Source of the DNA: Methanoculleus sp.
GTDB taxonomy: Archaea; Halobacteriota; Methanomicrobia; Methanomicrobiales; Methanoculleaceae
Length of the DNA stretch: 10,141 nucleotides
Assembly (NCBI GenBank): GCA_023230425.1
Contig: JALNXI010000062.1
Span: forward strand, 1-10,141
Direction of reading: 5' to 3'
The notes below the pieces were generated by a model that was not told the DNA's origin, made no database searches, and was given only the letters and a program-made list of their open reading frames with translations. The position numbers and the translations under genes are program-made. Below are positions 1 through 6,140 of this stretch, piece by piece. Every line of letters begins with the position of its first letter. Position 1 is the stretch's first letter.

Positions 1-193
1 GCAATCCGTAGTTCTCGTTATCTTTTGACTGCACAGAAGTGCTGTACTCTTTGAAGGGGAAGTCTTTCTTTCGCGTGTAGGAGAGATAGGATCCGACCAG
101 CACGTCAACCCCGGAGGTGAGGTCCGGTCGGATCCTCTGAAGGGTCTGGCTGTTCTCCTGGTGCGTGGCATAGTGCTGCCGGACGTTGTACAA
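1..193 (-). CDS. tnpB: TnpB-like IS200/IS605 OrfB transposase, exon 2 (partial, runs off the window)
   Basis: This minus-strand frame is open from position 193 to the window edge (64 codons). It begins LYNVRQHYATHQ and near the edge reads KDNENYGL. Both resemble the N-terminal region of IS200/IS605-family TnpB/OrfB proteins, where SK-x-LYN-x-x-LY-x-x-RQ-x-x is followed some tens of residues later by a K-x-NENY-like motif. About 30 residues between the two motifs look like an insertion relative to what I remember of the family. The exon follows directly on the predicted 3' end of a group II intron and continues the frame of exon 1 (1003-1104). TnpB proteins are RNA-guided DNA nucleases of transposons. 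The catalytic RuvC-like and zinc-finger parts would lie beyond position 1, so activity cannot be judged. The family call rests on short motifs. Confidence 0.65.
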   Translation of the reverse strand, partial: MYNVRQHYATHQENSQTLQRIRPDLTSGVDVLVGSYLSYTRKKDFPFKEYSTSVQSKDNENYGL

Positions 194-196
194 GTC

Positions 197-268
197 GAAT
201 AGGGAGAAGATGTTGCCATCCTCCCCCCTTCCAAGAACCGTACGTGCGCCTTTCAGCGCATACGGCTC
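197..268 (-). ncRNA. Group II intron catalytic domain V and branch-point domain VI
   Basis: Domain V spans 268-235. It is 34 nt long, starts GAGCCGUAU with the AGC triad at 267-265, has a GAAA tetraloop, and ends CGUACGGUUC, matching the family consensus closely. Domain VI follows after a three-nucleotide linker. Its 5' arm 231-217 pairs completely with 212-197 through a GCAA loop (216-213), giving 15 pairs including G-U wobbles. The only unpaired base is A200, which lies seven nucleotides from the predicted 3' splice site at 194. That is the normal place for the lariat branch adenosine. I derived the pairing by hand from the sequence. Confidence 0.88.
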
Positions 269-312
269 ACGCGCTTCATAACCCTCATGGAGGGCGGCGA
301 ATAGCGAAGTAC

Positions 313-463
313 CTTTCGTTCTTCGAGAGTCGCCTTTGCAATCCGGGTCTGCAGTCTATTCACAGTCGCTCTGGTTTTCCCAGTCAATCGCGTTCCATTG
401 CCGGGCGAGAGTTCTGTCTGTACCGTTCTCGCACCATGGCGTCGTTGAATCAGGTACATGCAT
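313..463 (-). pseudogene. ltrA: Group II intron reverse transcriptase/maturase, N-terminal remnant with frameshift
   Basis: Translation from the ATG at 463 gives about 31 residues including RQWNAIDWEN, then meets a stop. The homology resumes in another frame as ATVNRLQTRIAKAT. Together these match the conserved N-terminus of group II intron reverse transcriptases (W-x-x-I-x-W, then V-x-RLQ-x-RI-x-KA). The match ends near 313, and about 45 nt later the sequence enters domain V, so all RT catalytic motifs (including YADD) and the maturase X domain are missing. One frameshift plus one large internal deletion explains the structure. No functional protein can come from this stub. Confidence 0.75.
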
Positions 464-1002
464 AGATTTGCCTTCCTTTCTTTGCTATGAAGCACCTGCA
501 GCAAGTCAGCACCTTTTCAGGTCGAGACAAGCATCTCTATCCTGCCCATTACAGGCAGGCATTTGCTTTTTGCTGCTTCCTCTCCCGTCTGCGGTATCAG
601 TTCTCCTCGCGGAGTACCTACCTCTTCCGAGGCACGCATACGGGTTACCAAGTTCCGTATTCTGGATACTGCGGATGTGTTAGGAGCCATCTCTAGGCCG
701 GGAACCGTCTGTTCGTTCGCTATACCGTGTAGGGGGCCGGTATAGCCTGATTCCACACCATGTTGGTTCAAGCGCCCCAGTCTGCTTTCGCTTGTCGTAC
801 ATTACGACCCCTCCGATGATTCAGCGTGTGCTTCTCCATGACATCCTTTCCCTGGCAGATTGGCCGGATCAGACTTCCGGTGTTCTCCACGTTGTCCCCC
901 GGGCTCAACACAATTCCGTTGCCGGAAATGCATTCCGGGGTAGGGATACCCCGAACGAAAGGGATAGCATGGCGCAATCCAGGATACAGCTTCTTGTCGC
1001 AC

Positions 1003-1104
1003 CCCCACGTTGTACATGCTCTTGGAATGGTACGCGAGCGTATCGATGATCCGATACGTCTTCTTGGGGAGACGCAGGTAATTGCTGACGGCTCGCAGTG
1101 CCAT
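1003..1104 (-). CDS. tnpB: TnpB-like IS200/IS605 OrfB transposase, exon 1 (N-terminus)
   Basis: The 34 codons starting at ATG 1104 encode MALRAVSNYL and end HSKSMYNVG. They resemble the N-terminus of one IS200/IS605 TnpB subfamily (Tyr-Arg-Ile-Ile-Asp, then a Ser-Lys-x-x-Tyr-Asn motif). A GAGGT-type ribosome binding site lies about 8 nt upstream of this ATG. An alternative ATG at 1134 would add ten residues, but no clear binding site precedes it. The gene is cut after the GGG codon (1005-1003) by the group II intron and continues at 193. The intron therefore sits between two halves of a conserved motif. Whether the complete gene is functional cannot be seen in this window. Confidence 0.65.
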
Positions 1105-1188
1105 CGTCTCTAACCTCTGGCACTCATCGGTCATTAAGAATAGCCGTGCGCGGGGCGAAAGTGTACGGGGCTCGTAGGGGCAATTCCT

Positions 1189-1208
1189 CCCCCCGCTTGC
1201 GCAGAGGG
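1189..1208 (-). repeat. GCAA-loop hairpin, second copy of the IS right-end-like hairpin
   Basis: On the minus strand CCCTCTGC (1208-1201) pairs with GCGGGGGG (1196-1189) around a GCAA loop. The same core, CTGCGCAAGCGGGGGG, occurs on the plus strand at 2348-2363, directly after the tnpB C-terminal remnant there. Here it lies about 85 nt upstream of the split tnpB start. It could be the left-end structure of that element or the right end of another, decayed element. The shared 16 bases are directly visible, but the role is inferred. Confidence 0.5.
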
Positions 1209-1281
1209 TCTCCTTACCCATTCGAGATGAAATTTGCTGATGCCGAAACGATTGCATCGGGATATACCTATTACGACCCCG

Positions 1282-1425
1282 ATCGCCGACGTAACGGTGT
1301 TTGACACCCTCGTCCAGTCCGTCCTCGGCGACAGCCCCTTCCAGTGCGCCGGCTCCACCGGCGCCGACGGAGAGGCCGTCGCCCCGGTCGTCCGGAACCA
1401 CGAGCACGGCCGGGACCTCACCGGC
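1282..1425 (+). pseudogene. Possible fragment of an unrecognised small protein
   Basis: The stretch between the toxin gene and the split tnpB shows an open plus-strand reading containing VFDTLVQSVLGDSPFQC and later PVVRNHEHGRD. Its composition is more protein-like than the overlapping frames. It runs without a break into the antisense of the toxin 3' end, has no evident start or ribosome binding site, and matches no family I can name with certainty. It may be a decayed gene remnant. The rest of 1135-1417 shows only the GCAA-loop hairpin. Confidence 0.3.
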
Positions 1426-1699
1426 GCGAGTACTCCTTATGGGCCCTCTCGATCGTCACGATCTTCACGATCCTGACGACACTCTCCTCGTGCTCGATGG
1501 TGTAGAAGACGGTGAAGGATCTGCTGATGTGGAGGCGATAGACTGCAGGAGGATGGGGGTACTCAAGTTTTTCCTTGTTTCCTCCCGGAAAGGGGTCCTC
1601 CGTGAGTTCCTGGATCTTTTCGACGATGATCCGCCGGGTTTTGGGGGGGAGCCGCTTTAAGAACTCCCGTGCCTTCTTCTCGATCAGAACGGTGAACAC
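1418..1699 (-). CDS. RelE/ParE-family toxin of a type II toxin-antitoxin system
   Basis: The 93-residue protein has the layout of the RelE/ParE toxin fold: an N-terminal strand FTVLIEKKA, two helices with the KRLPP and IIVEKIQEL patterns (about 12-33), then EYPHPPAVYRLHI (46-58), a central strand SFTVFYTIE (61-69), the strand VVRIVKIVTI (74-83) and a basic tail ERAHKEYSRR. Family members usually cleave mRNA on the ribosome or poison gyrase, and the sequence does not tell which. The start is GTG at 1699, with a GGGAG-type site a few bases upstream. It lies 12 nt after the antitoxin stop, so the two are cotranscribed. Length is normal and no frame damage is visible. Confidence 0.85.
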   Translation of the reverse strand: MFTVLIEKKAREFLKRLPPKTRRIIVEKIQELTEDPFPGGNKEKLEYPHPPAVYRLHISRSFTVFYTIEHEESVVRIVKIVTIERAHKEYSRR

Positions 1700-1711
1700 G
1701 CTCTCCCGCCC

Positions 1712-1942
1712 TCAGTCGTCCCGCAGGATCTCGTCCGGGTTGAAGGCTACGAACTCGCCGGTCTCCTCGATCTCGACGATCATCTTCCAGTCGCGATAGT
1801 CCCGTTCGCGCCGGATCATCCGGGCAAGCAGTTCATCGTAACTCTCTCCAGCTTCTTTGAGGTCGTGCAGGTCCCTCCAGGTGGGCTCTTTCACGGGAAT
1901 GCGCTTGATCTGGCTGCCGGGATCGCTTGTGGCGGGAGGCAT
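1712..1942 (-). CDS. Antitoxin partner of the RelE/ParE-type toxin (DUF7557-like)
   Basis: The predicted protein has 76 residues. The segment VKEPTWRDLHDLKEAGESYD, followed by ELLARMI (about 17-43), has the pattern of small archaeal antitoxin-type proteins that start with a short DNA-binding element and contain a hydrophilic helix ending in a x-SYDELL-like motif. The acidic C-terminal half (IVEIEETGEFVAFNPDEILRDD) would be the toxin-binding arm. I chose ATG 1942 because the homologous part begins just after it and a TATA-like box lies about 26 nt upstream, as expected for a leaderless or nearly leaderless transcript. The upstream ATGs at 1980 and beyond lie across or before that box. It precedes the toxin gene by 12 nt. 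Antitoxins of this sort normally repress their own promoter. Confidence 0.75.
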   Translation of the reverse strand: MPPATSDPGSQIKRIPVKEPTWRDLHDLKEAGESYDELLARMIRRERDYRDWKMIVEIEETGEFVAFNPDEILRDD

Positions 1943-1960
1943 GCATCTCTCTAGGTCAGT

Positions 1961-1975
1961 ATGGTATTTATTCAT
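1961..1975 (-). promoter_or_regulatory. Archaeal TATA-like promoter of the toxin-antitoxin operon
   Basis: The minus-strand sequence AATAAATACC in this AT-rich patch lies about 26 nt before the chosen antitoxin ATG (1942). That is the usual distance from an archaeal TATA box to the transcription start, so the mRNA would begin at or next to the start codon. This is inference from spacing and composition. Confidence 0.5.
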
Positions 1976-2147
1976 GTGCATAGTTGCCGCAATGAGTAAA
2001 AGTGCCACAATGATCACCTCGGTAGAGCGGGTACTGCAGCATCTTGCTGTGCTCCTGCTCCGGCCCTACGCGTCCGGCAGATCCACTTCACGTCCCGGTT
2101 CGTCTCATAAGACCGAGCTCCCGGGGGGTCTTCTCCCACAAATCCAC

Positions 2148-2343
2148 GCAGAGATGACCGTCAGGGATCGTGTTATGCAATGTGAGTGTGGTACCGTACT
2201 CGACCGCGACCGAAACGCTGCGGTCAATATCATGGTGCGGTTCCTATCACAGAATGCCTTGTGGACGGGCTACCGGCAGTTCGCCGGTAATCTGCGACAA
2301 ACAGGTCTGAGGATCCGGGAGATCCCCGGACACTCGCAGGAAG
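2148..2343 (+). pseudogene. tnpB: TnpB C-terminal remnant (zinc finger and RuvC-III region)
   Basis: Plus-strand translation around the ATG at 2154 reads TVRDRVMQCECGTVLDRDRN and then AAVNIMVRFL. This corresponds to the C-terminus of IS200/IS605 TnpB: half of the zinc ribbon (C-x-C) followed by the D-R-D-x-N-A-A-x-N-I block that carries the third RuvC catalytic aspartate. The usual upstream RuvC I and II regions and the first cysteine pair are absent, so this is a 5'-deleted fragment. It ends in sequence encoding QEAPCASGG, which overlaps the right-end hairpin as is typical for these elements. The frame stays open to 2642 by chance, running over the start of the next gene. Confidence 0.75.
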
Positions 2344-2372
2344 CCCCCTGCGCAAGCGGGGGGGTAGTTCAC
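2344..2372 (+). repeat. IS200/IS605 right-end hairpin, likely omega-RNA 3' end
   Basis: CCCCCTGC (2344-2351) pairs with GCGGGGGG (2356-2363) around a GCAA loop and is followed by TAGTTCAC (2365-2372). Hairpins of this kind just after tnpB form the transposon right end. In the known systems they also form the last stem of the omega (reRNA) scaffold, whose guide is taken from the flanking host DNA. Here that flank (2373 onward) is the leader and start of the next gene. No experimental or comparative check was possible. Confidence 0.6.
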
Positions 2373-2403
2373 TTATCTCATCTCCAGCCATACCTTCTGG
2401 TGA

Positions 2404-4011
2404 ATGACACCACAGGTCTCACCCGGTACCTGTCTGCTCTGCAGGGCTCCCGTGACAAAACGGGGGGCACTCAAACACGGCATGAAATGCCTTCAAGCGT
2501 CGGGCTGGCCCACCGGAAAGAAACCCTCGCTCCTCATCAGCATACAGGGGCGATACGAAAGAAATTACTGGCTGGTCGTTCTCGCACGACACGACGCCCG
2601 GCTCGGCGATCTCGACCGGTTGATCCGCGACGTATGGGTTGAGTGCTGCGGGCACCTCAGTTCTTTCCTGGTCGGGGGGGTCGACTACGACTCGGACGAC
2701 GAGTGCTCCACCGACGCCATGAACGTCCCCCTTGCCGATCTCGTCTCCCCCGGCAGCACGTTCTCCTACGACTACGACTTCGGCTCCACCACATCGCTGG
2801 ACCTGAAAGTGATCGGGGAGACACCCGCCGCCCCGCCAAAAGGCCTGCTCTGCCTGATCGCACGGAACAACCGGCCATCCATCCCCTGCGACCTCTGCGG
2901 TGGCGATGCCGGGTTCACCTCGACCGATCTTGACGAGGAGACCCCGTGCTATTACTGCCGCGACTGCCTCTCCTCCGCCGATCCCGAAACTCTGGATACC
3001 ATCGCCAACTCCCCGAGAAACGGCGTCTGCGGCTATGCCGAGGACCCGGTCAGCGCACTTCCCTGGTATCCTCCGGGATGGAGCGCGGATGAGATCGTTC
3101 CTGTAGAACTGGATGACGAAACCGAGGTGAACGCCTCGATCGCTCTCGTCATCCAGGATATCGGACCGGATATCGATGCATTTTTCGAGGCGGAGAAGGC
3201 GGCATACGGAGAAGAGGTCGCCTGTATGGCCGGGGAGAGCGTCATAGCCTTCTGCACCTTCATGTATACCCTCCACGGAGTGAAGATCGATGCGTGGGAC
3301 GCCCGGTCCGTGCAGAGGTGCCTGGTCGAGCATCTGGCGCAAAACCCGATCTTCCCGGAAGACTGGCCGGAGAACGCCGTCCCGATCCTCTGCCGGTTCC
3401 TGACGCACATGGAGGCGTCCGGCCGCCTCACCAACGCTTCAGAACTCATCGCCGCCCTCGAAAAAGCGGAACCCGCCTTTCAGAAAGCCGCCGTCAGCCC
3501 GGAGAAGAGCCTGGCCCTCTTCAGGCGCATCCTGGTGAAAGCGGAGGAAGCAGGCGTCAACACGGACGACATGGATACGTTCTTCAATTTCGCGGTGAGG
3601 GAGATCGTCAGGATGGCCGGTATGGACCCGGACAACGAAGAAGTCCGCAGAGAACTCTCCGGCATGCTCAAGGCAGAGACCCTGAAAACGGGCGCCGACA
3701 GTCTGCGCGCCGCCGCGATCCTCGTCAGGTGCGAGGATTTCTGCAACCGATTTCCGGACGACACCGTCCCGGAGCGCTGCAGGGGGATCGTCAAGGACCT
3801 CTTCGACCATCCGGCCGCACCGCTCTCGCGGGGAGACGGGGTTCTCTGGAGCGCGGCGATCGTGTATGCGGCCTGCCGGGATGCGAACCTTATCCGGCCG
3901 GGAAGGGGCGGCTCTCCCCTGGCAGAGGAGATCAGCTCGTTCTTCGGCTTTGAGCGGTCATCGATCCGGAACAAGGCGACGGCGCTGAAAGGGTTCCTCC
4001 CCGACCGATAG
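2404..4011 (+). CDS. pRiA4b ORF-3-like / zinc finger / DUF6398-like fusion protein
   Basis: This 535-residue protein has several parts. Residues 10-29 hold a possible zinc site (C10, C13, H25, C29). Residues about 45-140 match the plasmid pRiA4b ORF-3 (IS1096 TnpR-like) pattern, with YWLVVLARHDARLGDLDRLI early and the hallmark YDYDFGSTTSLDLKV late. A second zinc finger follows (C162, C165, C182, C185, C188). A mostly helical, unassigned middle (about 235-430) leads to a C-terminal helical domain (about 433-533) that fits DUF6398, with LWSAAIVYAA and an EISSFFGFERSSIRNKA segment resembling a cyclin/TFIIB-like or HTH unit. No catalytic residues are recognised, so its biochemical role is unknown; zinc and possible DNA binding are inferences. 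The ATG at 2404 is preferred because the first cysteine pair follows it. It has only a GGTGA directly before it and lies 31 nt after the IS right end. The next candidate ATG at 2482 would remove the first cysteines. Confidence 0.8.
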   Translation: MTPQVSPGTCLLCRAPVTKRGALKHGMKCLQASGWPTGKKPSLLISIQGRYERNYWLVVLARHDARLGDLDRLIRDVWVECCGHLSSFLVGGVDYDSDDECSTDAMNVPLADLVSPGSTFSYDYDFGSTTSLDLKVIGETPAAPPKGLLCLIARNNRPSIPCDLCGGDAGFTSTDLDEETPCYYCRDCLSSADPETLDTIANSPRNGVCGYAEDPVSALPWYPPGWSADEIVPVELDDETEVNASIALVIQDIGPDIDAFFEAEKAAYGEEVACMAGESVIAFCTFMYTLHGVKIDAWDARSVQRCLVEHLAQNPIFPEDWPENAVPILCRFLTHMEASGRLTNASELIAALEKAEPAFQKAAVSPEKSLALFRRILVKAEEAGVNTDDMDTFFNFAVREIVRMAGMDPDNEEVRRELSGMLKAETLKTGADSLRAAAILVRCEDFCNRFPDDTVPERCRGIVKDLFDHPAAPLSRGDGVLWSAAIVYAACRDANLIRPGRGGSPLAEEISSFFGFERSSIRNKATALKGFLPDR

Positions 4012-4066
4012 CGCCGTCAACAAAAGGTATCAATCAGGAGAGCCGATTAATCTACATCTAGCTACC

Positions 4067-4543
4067 ATGATCGTCATTGGCATCGATCCCGGGCTGGCAA
4101 GAACCGGCTACGGCGTCCTCAGCACCGGCGGCCGCTCACCGACGCCGCTGACCTTCGGCTGCATCGAGACCGGCGGCGACTGCAGCCCCCAGGAGCGGCT
4201 GCTGGAGATCCACGGCAGGGTCTCCCGGCTCTTCGACGAATACGATCCCGCATGGGTCGTCCTGGAACGGCTCTTCTTCTCCAGGAACATCACCTCGGCG
4301 ATGCATGTCAGTGAGGCGCGTGGCGTCCTCCTCCTCGCCGCGGCGCAGCACGGGATCCCGGTCGCCGAGTATACCCCGAACCAGGTCAAACAGGCGGTCA
4401 CCGGATCAGGGCGCGCCGACAAACACCAGGTGCAGGAGATGATGCGCCGGCTCCTCAGGCTCGAAGAGGTGCCCCGGCCCGACGATGCCGCCGACGGCCT
4501 CGCCATCGCCCTCTGCCACATCAACATGGTGCAATTACGATGA
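4067..4543 (+). CDS. ruvC: Crossover junction endodeoxyribonuclease RuvC
   Basis: RuvC is the Holliday-junction resolvase that nicks two opposed strands of the four-way junction formed in recombination and fork repair. The 158 residues are normal for the family. The N-terminus MIVIGIDPGLARTGYGV carries the first catalytic Asp (D7). E67 sits in VVLERLFF, and D140 and D143 lie in the C-terminal RPDDAADGLAIALCH block, so all four acidic residues are present. The motif RNITSAMHVSEARG (73-86) is also typical. It is the first gene of ruvC-ruvA-ruvB and its stop overlaps the ruvA start (ATGA). No good Shine-Dalgarno sequence precedes the ATG (an AGGAG lies about 26 nt away), so a leaderless transcript is possible. 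Archaea normally use Hjc; a bacterial-type RuvC implies an old lateral transfer. Confidence 0.97.
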   Translation: MIVIGIDPGLARTGYGVLSTGGRSPTPLTFGCIETGGDCSPQERLLEIHGRVSRLFDEYDPAWVVLERLFFSRNITSAMHVSEARGVLLLAAAQHGIPVAEYTPNQVKQAVTGSGRADKHQVQEMMRRLLRLEEVPRPDDAADGLAIALCHINMVQLR

Positions 4544-5136
4544 TAGCCCACCTCTCTGGAGAAGTGACGTCCACCGGCGACCGGTGGGTGGTGATCGATA
4601 TCGGCGGTGTCGGCTACCAGGTGCAGGTGACCGGGCCGGCGCTGGAGAACCTCAGGGAGGCGCAGGGCCGCGTCAGGGTCTATACCCATATGGCTGTCCG
4701 CGACGACGACATCAAACTCTTTGGCTTTCTCCATCAACGCGAGCTGGAACTCTTCACGATCCTGATCGGGGTCTCCGGGATCGGCCCCCAGATCGCCATG
4801 AACATCCTCTCCGGGATATCCTTCGAGGAGTTCGCCTTTGCAATCCTCGACGACGACGAAAAGACCCTCACCCGGATCCCGGGGATCGGGCCAAAGAGCG
4901 CCAAACGCCTGATCCTCGAGTTGAAGGAGAAGATGAAGAAGCGTGCGGATACCCTCGCCGTCAGCAGGCGCCCGACTGAAGCCTGCGACGCCGCGAGCGC
5001 CCTCATATCGCTCGGGTTCTCACCGCAGGAGGCAGAAGAGGCGGTCGGCGCCGTCCTGCCCGGTCTGGCGGATCCGAGCGTGCAGAGCCTGATCCGCGCC
5101 GCTCTTGCCCGCCTCCGGGAGCGCCGATCCCTATGA
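4540..5136 (+). CDS. ruvA: Holliday junction branch migration protein RuvA
   Basis: RuvA forms tetramers that hold the Holliday junction flat and load the RuvB motor. The 198-residue protein shows all three domains: an N-terminal OB fold (1-63) with the acidic pin region VRDDDIKLFGF (D55, D56); two helix-hairpin-helix motifs, VSGIGPQIAMNIL (78-90) and IPGIGPKSAKRLILEL (113-128); and a C-terminal RuvB-binding domain, DAASALISLGF to ALARL (150-192), after a linker. Its ATG overlaps the ruvC stop and its stop overlaps the ruvB ATG, so translation of the three is probably coupled. Length and motifs are complete. Confidence 0.97.
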   Translation: MIAHLSGEVTSTGDRWVVIDIGGVGYQVQVTGPALENLREAQGRVRVYTHMAVRDDDIKLFGFLHQRELELFTILIGVSGIGPQIAMNILSGISFEEFAFAILDDDEKTLTRIPGIGPKSAKRLILELKEKMKKRADTLAVSRRPTEACDAASALISLGFSPQEAEEAVGAVLPGLADPSVQSLIRAALARLRERRSL

Positions 5137-6140
5137 AGGACCGCATACCCTCGCCCGCCGTCCTCACCGGAGAGCCCGACGACGCCGCCATCAGGCCGGC
5201 ACGCTTCGACGAGTTCATGGGCCAGCCGCAGATCAAAGAGGCTCTCGCCATCGCCATCGCCGCCGCAAAAAAACGCGGTGAGTCCCTCGACCACGTCCTC
5301 TTCTCCGGCCCTCCCGGCCTCGGGAAGACGACGCTCGCCCAGATCATCGCGCGCGAGATGGGGGCCGGGCTCAGGAGCACCACCGGCCCGGTGCTGGAGC
5401 GGCCCGGCGACCTCGCCGCCCAGCTGACCGCCCTCTCCCGCGGCGACGTCCTCTTCATCGACGAGATCCATCGCCTCAACCCGGTGGTCGAGGAGATCCT
5501 CTACCCGGCGATGGAGGACTCCTGCATCGACGTGATGATCGGCGAGGGGCCGGGCGCACGCTCGGTCCAGCTTCCGCTCGAGGAGTTCACCCTCATCGGC
5601 GCCACGACGAAGGTCGGGCTGCTCGGCTCCCCTCTCCGGGACCGGTTCGGTTTCATCTTCCGTCTCACCCTCTACGAGGTCCCGGACCTGGTCAGGATCG
5701 TGGAGCGGAGCGCCGCGATCATGCAGACCCCGATCACCCCGGAAGGGGCGGATGAGATCGCAAAACGGAGCCGCGGGACGCCCAGGATCGCCAACCGGCT
5801 GCTCCGTCGGGTTCGTGACTTCGCCATGGTCAGGGGGGACGGCCGCATCGACGCTGAGACGGCCGACCGCGCCCTGACCATGCTCGGCATCGACCGCCTG
5901 GGCCTCGACGACCTCGACCGGCGGATCCTATCGGTGATCGCAGACGATTTCGGCGGCGGGCCGGTGGGCGTCAGGACGATCGCCATCTCGGTCGGCGAGG
6001 AGGTCCGGACCGTCGAAGAGGTCTACGAGCCCTATCTGATCCAGATCGGGTTTATAAAACGCACACCCCAGGGCCGGGAGACGACCGGGGCGGCGCTGCG
6101 GCACCTCGAATACTCGGGCAGGCTCACTCCTTCGTCCTGA
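5133..6140 (+). CDS. ruvB: Holliday junction branch migration ATPase RuvB
   Basis: RuvB is the AAA+ hexameric motor that pulls DNA through the RuvA-bound junction. The 335-residue protein has the N-terminal RPARFDEFMGQ box (21-31), Walker A GPPGLGKT (59-66), Walker B LFIDE (107-111), sensor 1 GATT (156-159), the arginine-finger stretch SPLRDRFG (166-173), sensor 2 GTPRIANRL (215-223) and the winged-helix domain with GGGPVGVRTIA (274-284) and the closing FIKRTPQGRETT. Family similarity stops around LRHL (322-325). The final residues EYSGRLTPSS overlap, in antisense, the codons of an IS-derived tnpB fragment, so the tail appears replaced. Because the replacement lies after the winged-helix core, function is probably kept. 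The start is fixed by the ATGA overlap with ruvA. Confidence 0.96.
   Translation: MKDRIPSPAVLTGEPDDAAIRPARFDEFMGQPQIKEALAIAIAAAKKRGESLDHVLFSGPPGLGKTTLAQIIAREMGAGLRSTTGPVLERPGDLAAQLTALSRGDVLFIDEIHRLNPVVEEILYPAMEDSCIDVMIGEGPGARSVQLPLEEFTLIGATTKVGLLGSPLRDRFGFIFRLTLYEVPDLVRIVERSAAIMQTPITPEGADEIAKRSRGTPRIANRLLRRVRDFAMVRGDGRIDAETADRALTMLGIDRLGLDDLDRRILSVIADDFGGGPVGVRTIAISVGEEVRTVEEVYEPYLIQIGFIKRTPQGRETTGAALRHLEYSGRLTPSS

Larger units (their letters stand above)
194..1002 (-). mobile_element. Group II intron, RT-deleted derivative, inserted in tnpB
   Basis: On the minus strand the element starts with GTGCGACAAGAAG (from 1002), the classic group II 5' end, and finishes with domain V (268-235), domain VI (231-197) and a terminal GAC (196-194). 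Its 809 nt compare with about 2 kb or more for introns carrying a full reverse transcriptase/maturase. Only the RT N-terminus remains (463-313), frameshifted, and the catalytic RT, maturase and endonuclease domains are absent. The rest (about 464-1002) is non-coding and fits domains I-III. Removing 194-1002 joins GGG to TTG and gives the TnpB-like sequence MYNVGLYNVRQHY in frame. The RT stub resembles the chloroplast-like class of group II introns. Self-splicing or splicing helped by a maturase from elsewhere is possible, but splicing is inferred, not shown. Confidence 0.85.

Noticed and set aside
235..300. A short peptide reading EPYALKGARTV across the end of the intron.
   Set aside because: This is the chance translation of domain V RNA, often annotated wrongly as a small protein.
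802..1407. A 201-codon minus-strand open frame across the intron 5' end.
   Set aside because: It reads through three unrelated things: intergenic DNA, tnpB exon 1 and domain I of the intron. Only the exon 1 part has protein similarity.
1857..2642. A 261-codon plus-strand open frame.
   Set aside because: Only its middle (about 2148-2343) resembles TnpB. The beginning is antisense to the antitoxin gene and the end overlaps the fusion gene in another frame.
2419..3408. A 329-codon minus-strand open frame opposite the fusion gene.
   Set aside because: It is a GC-rich shadow. The plus strand carries recognisable domains and cysteine motifs and this frame has none.
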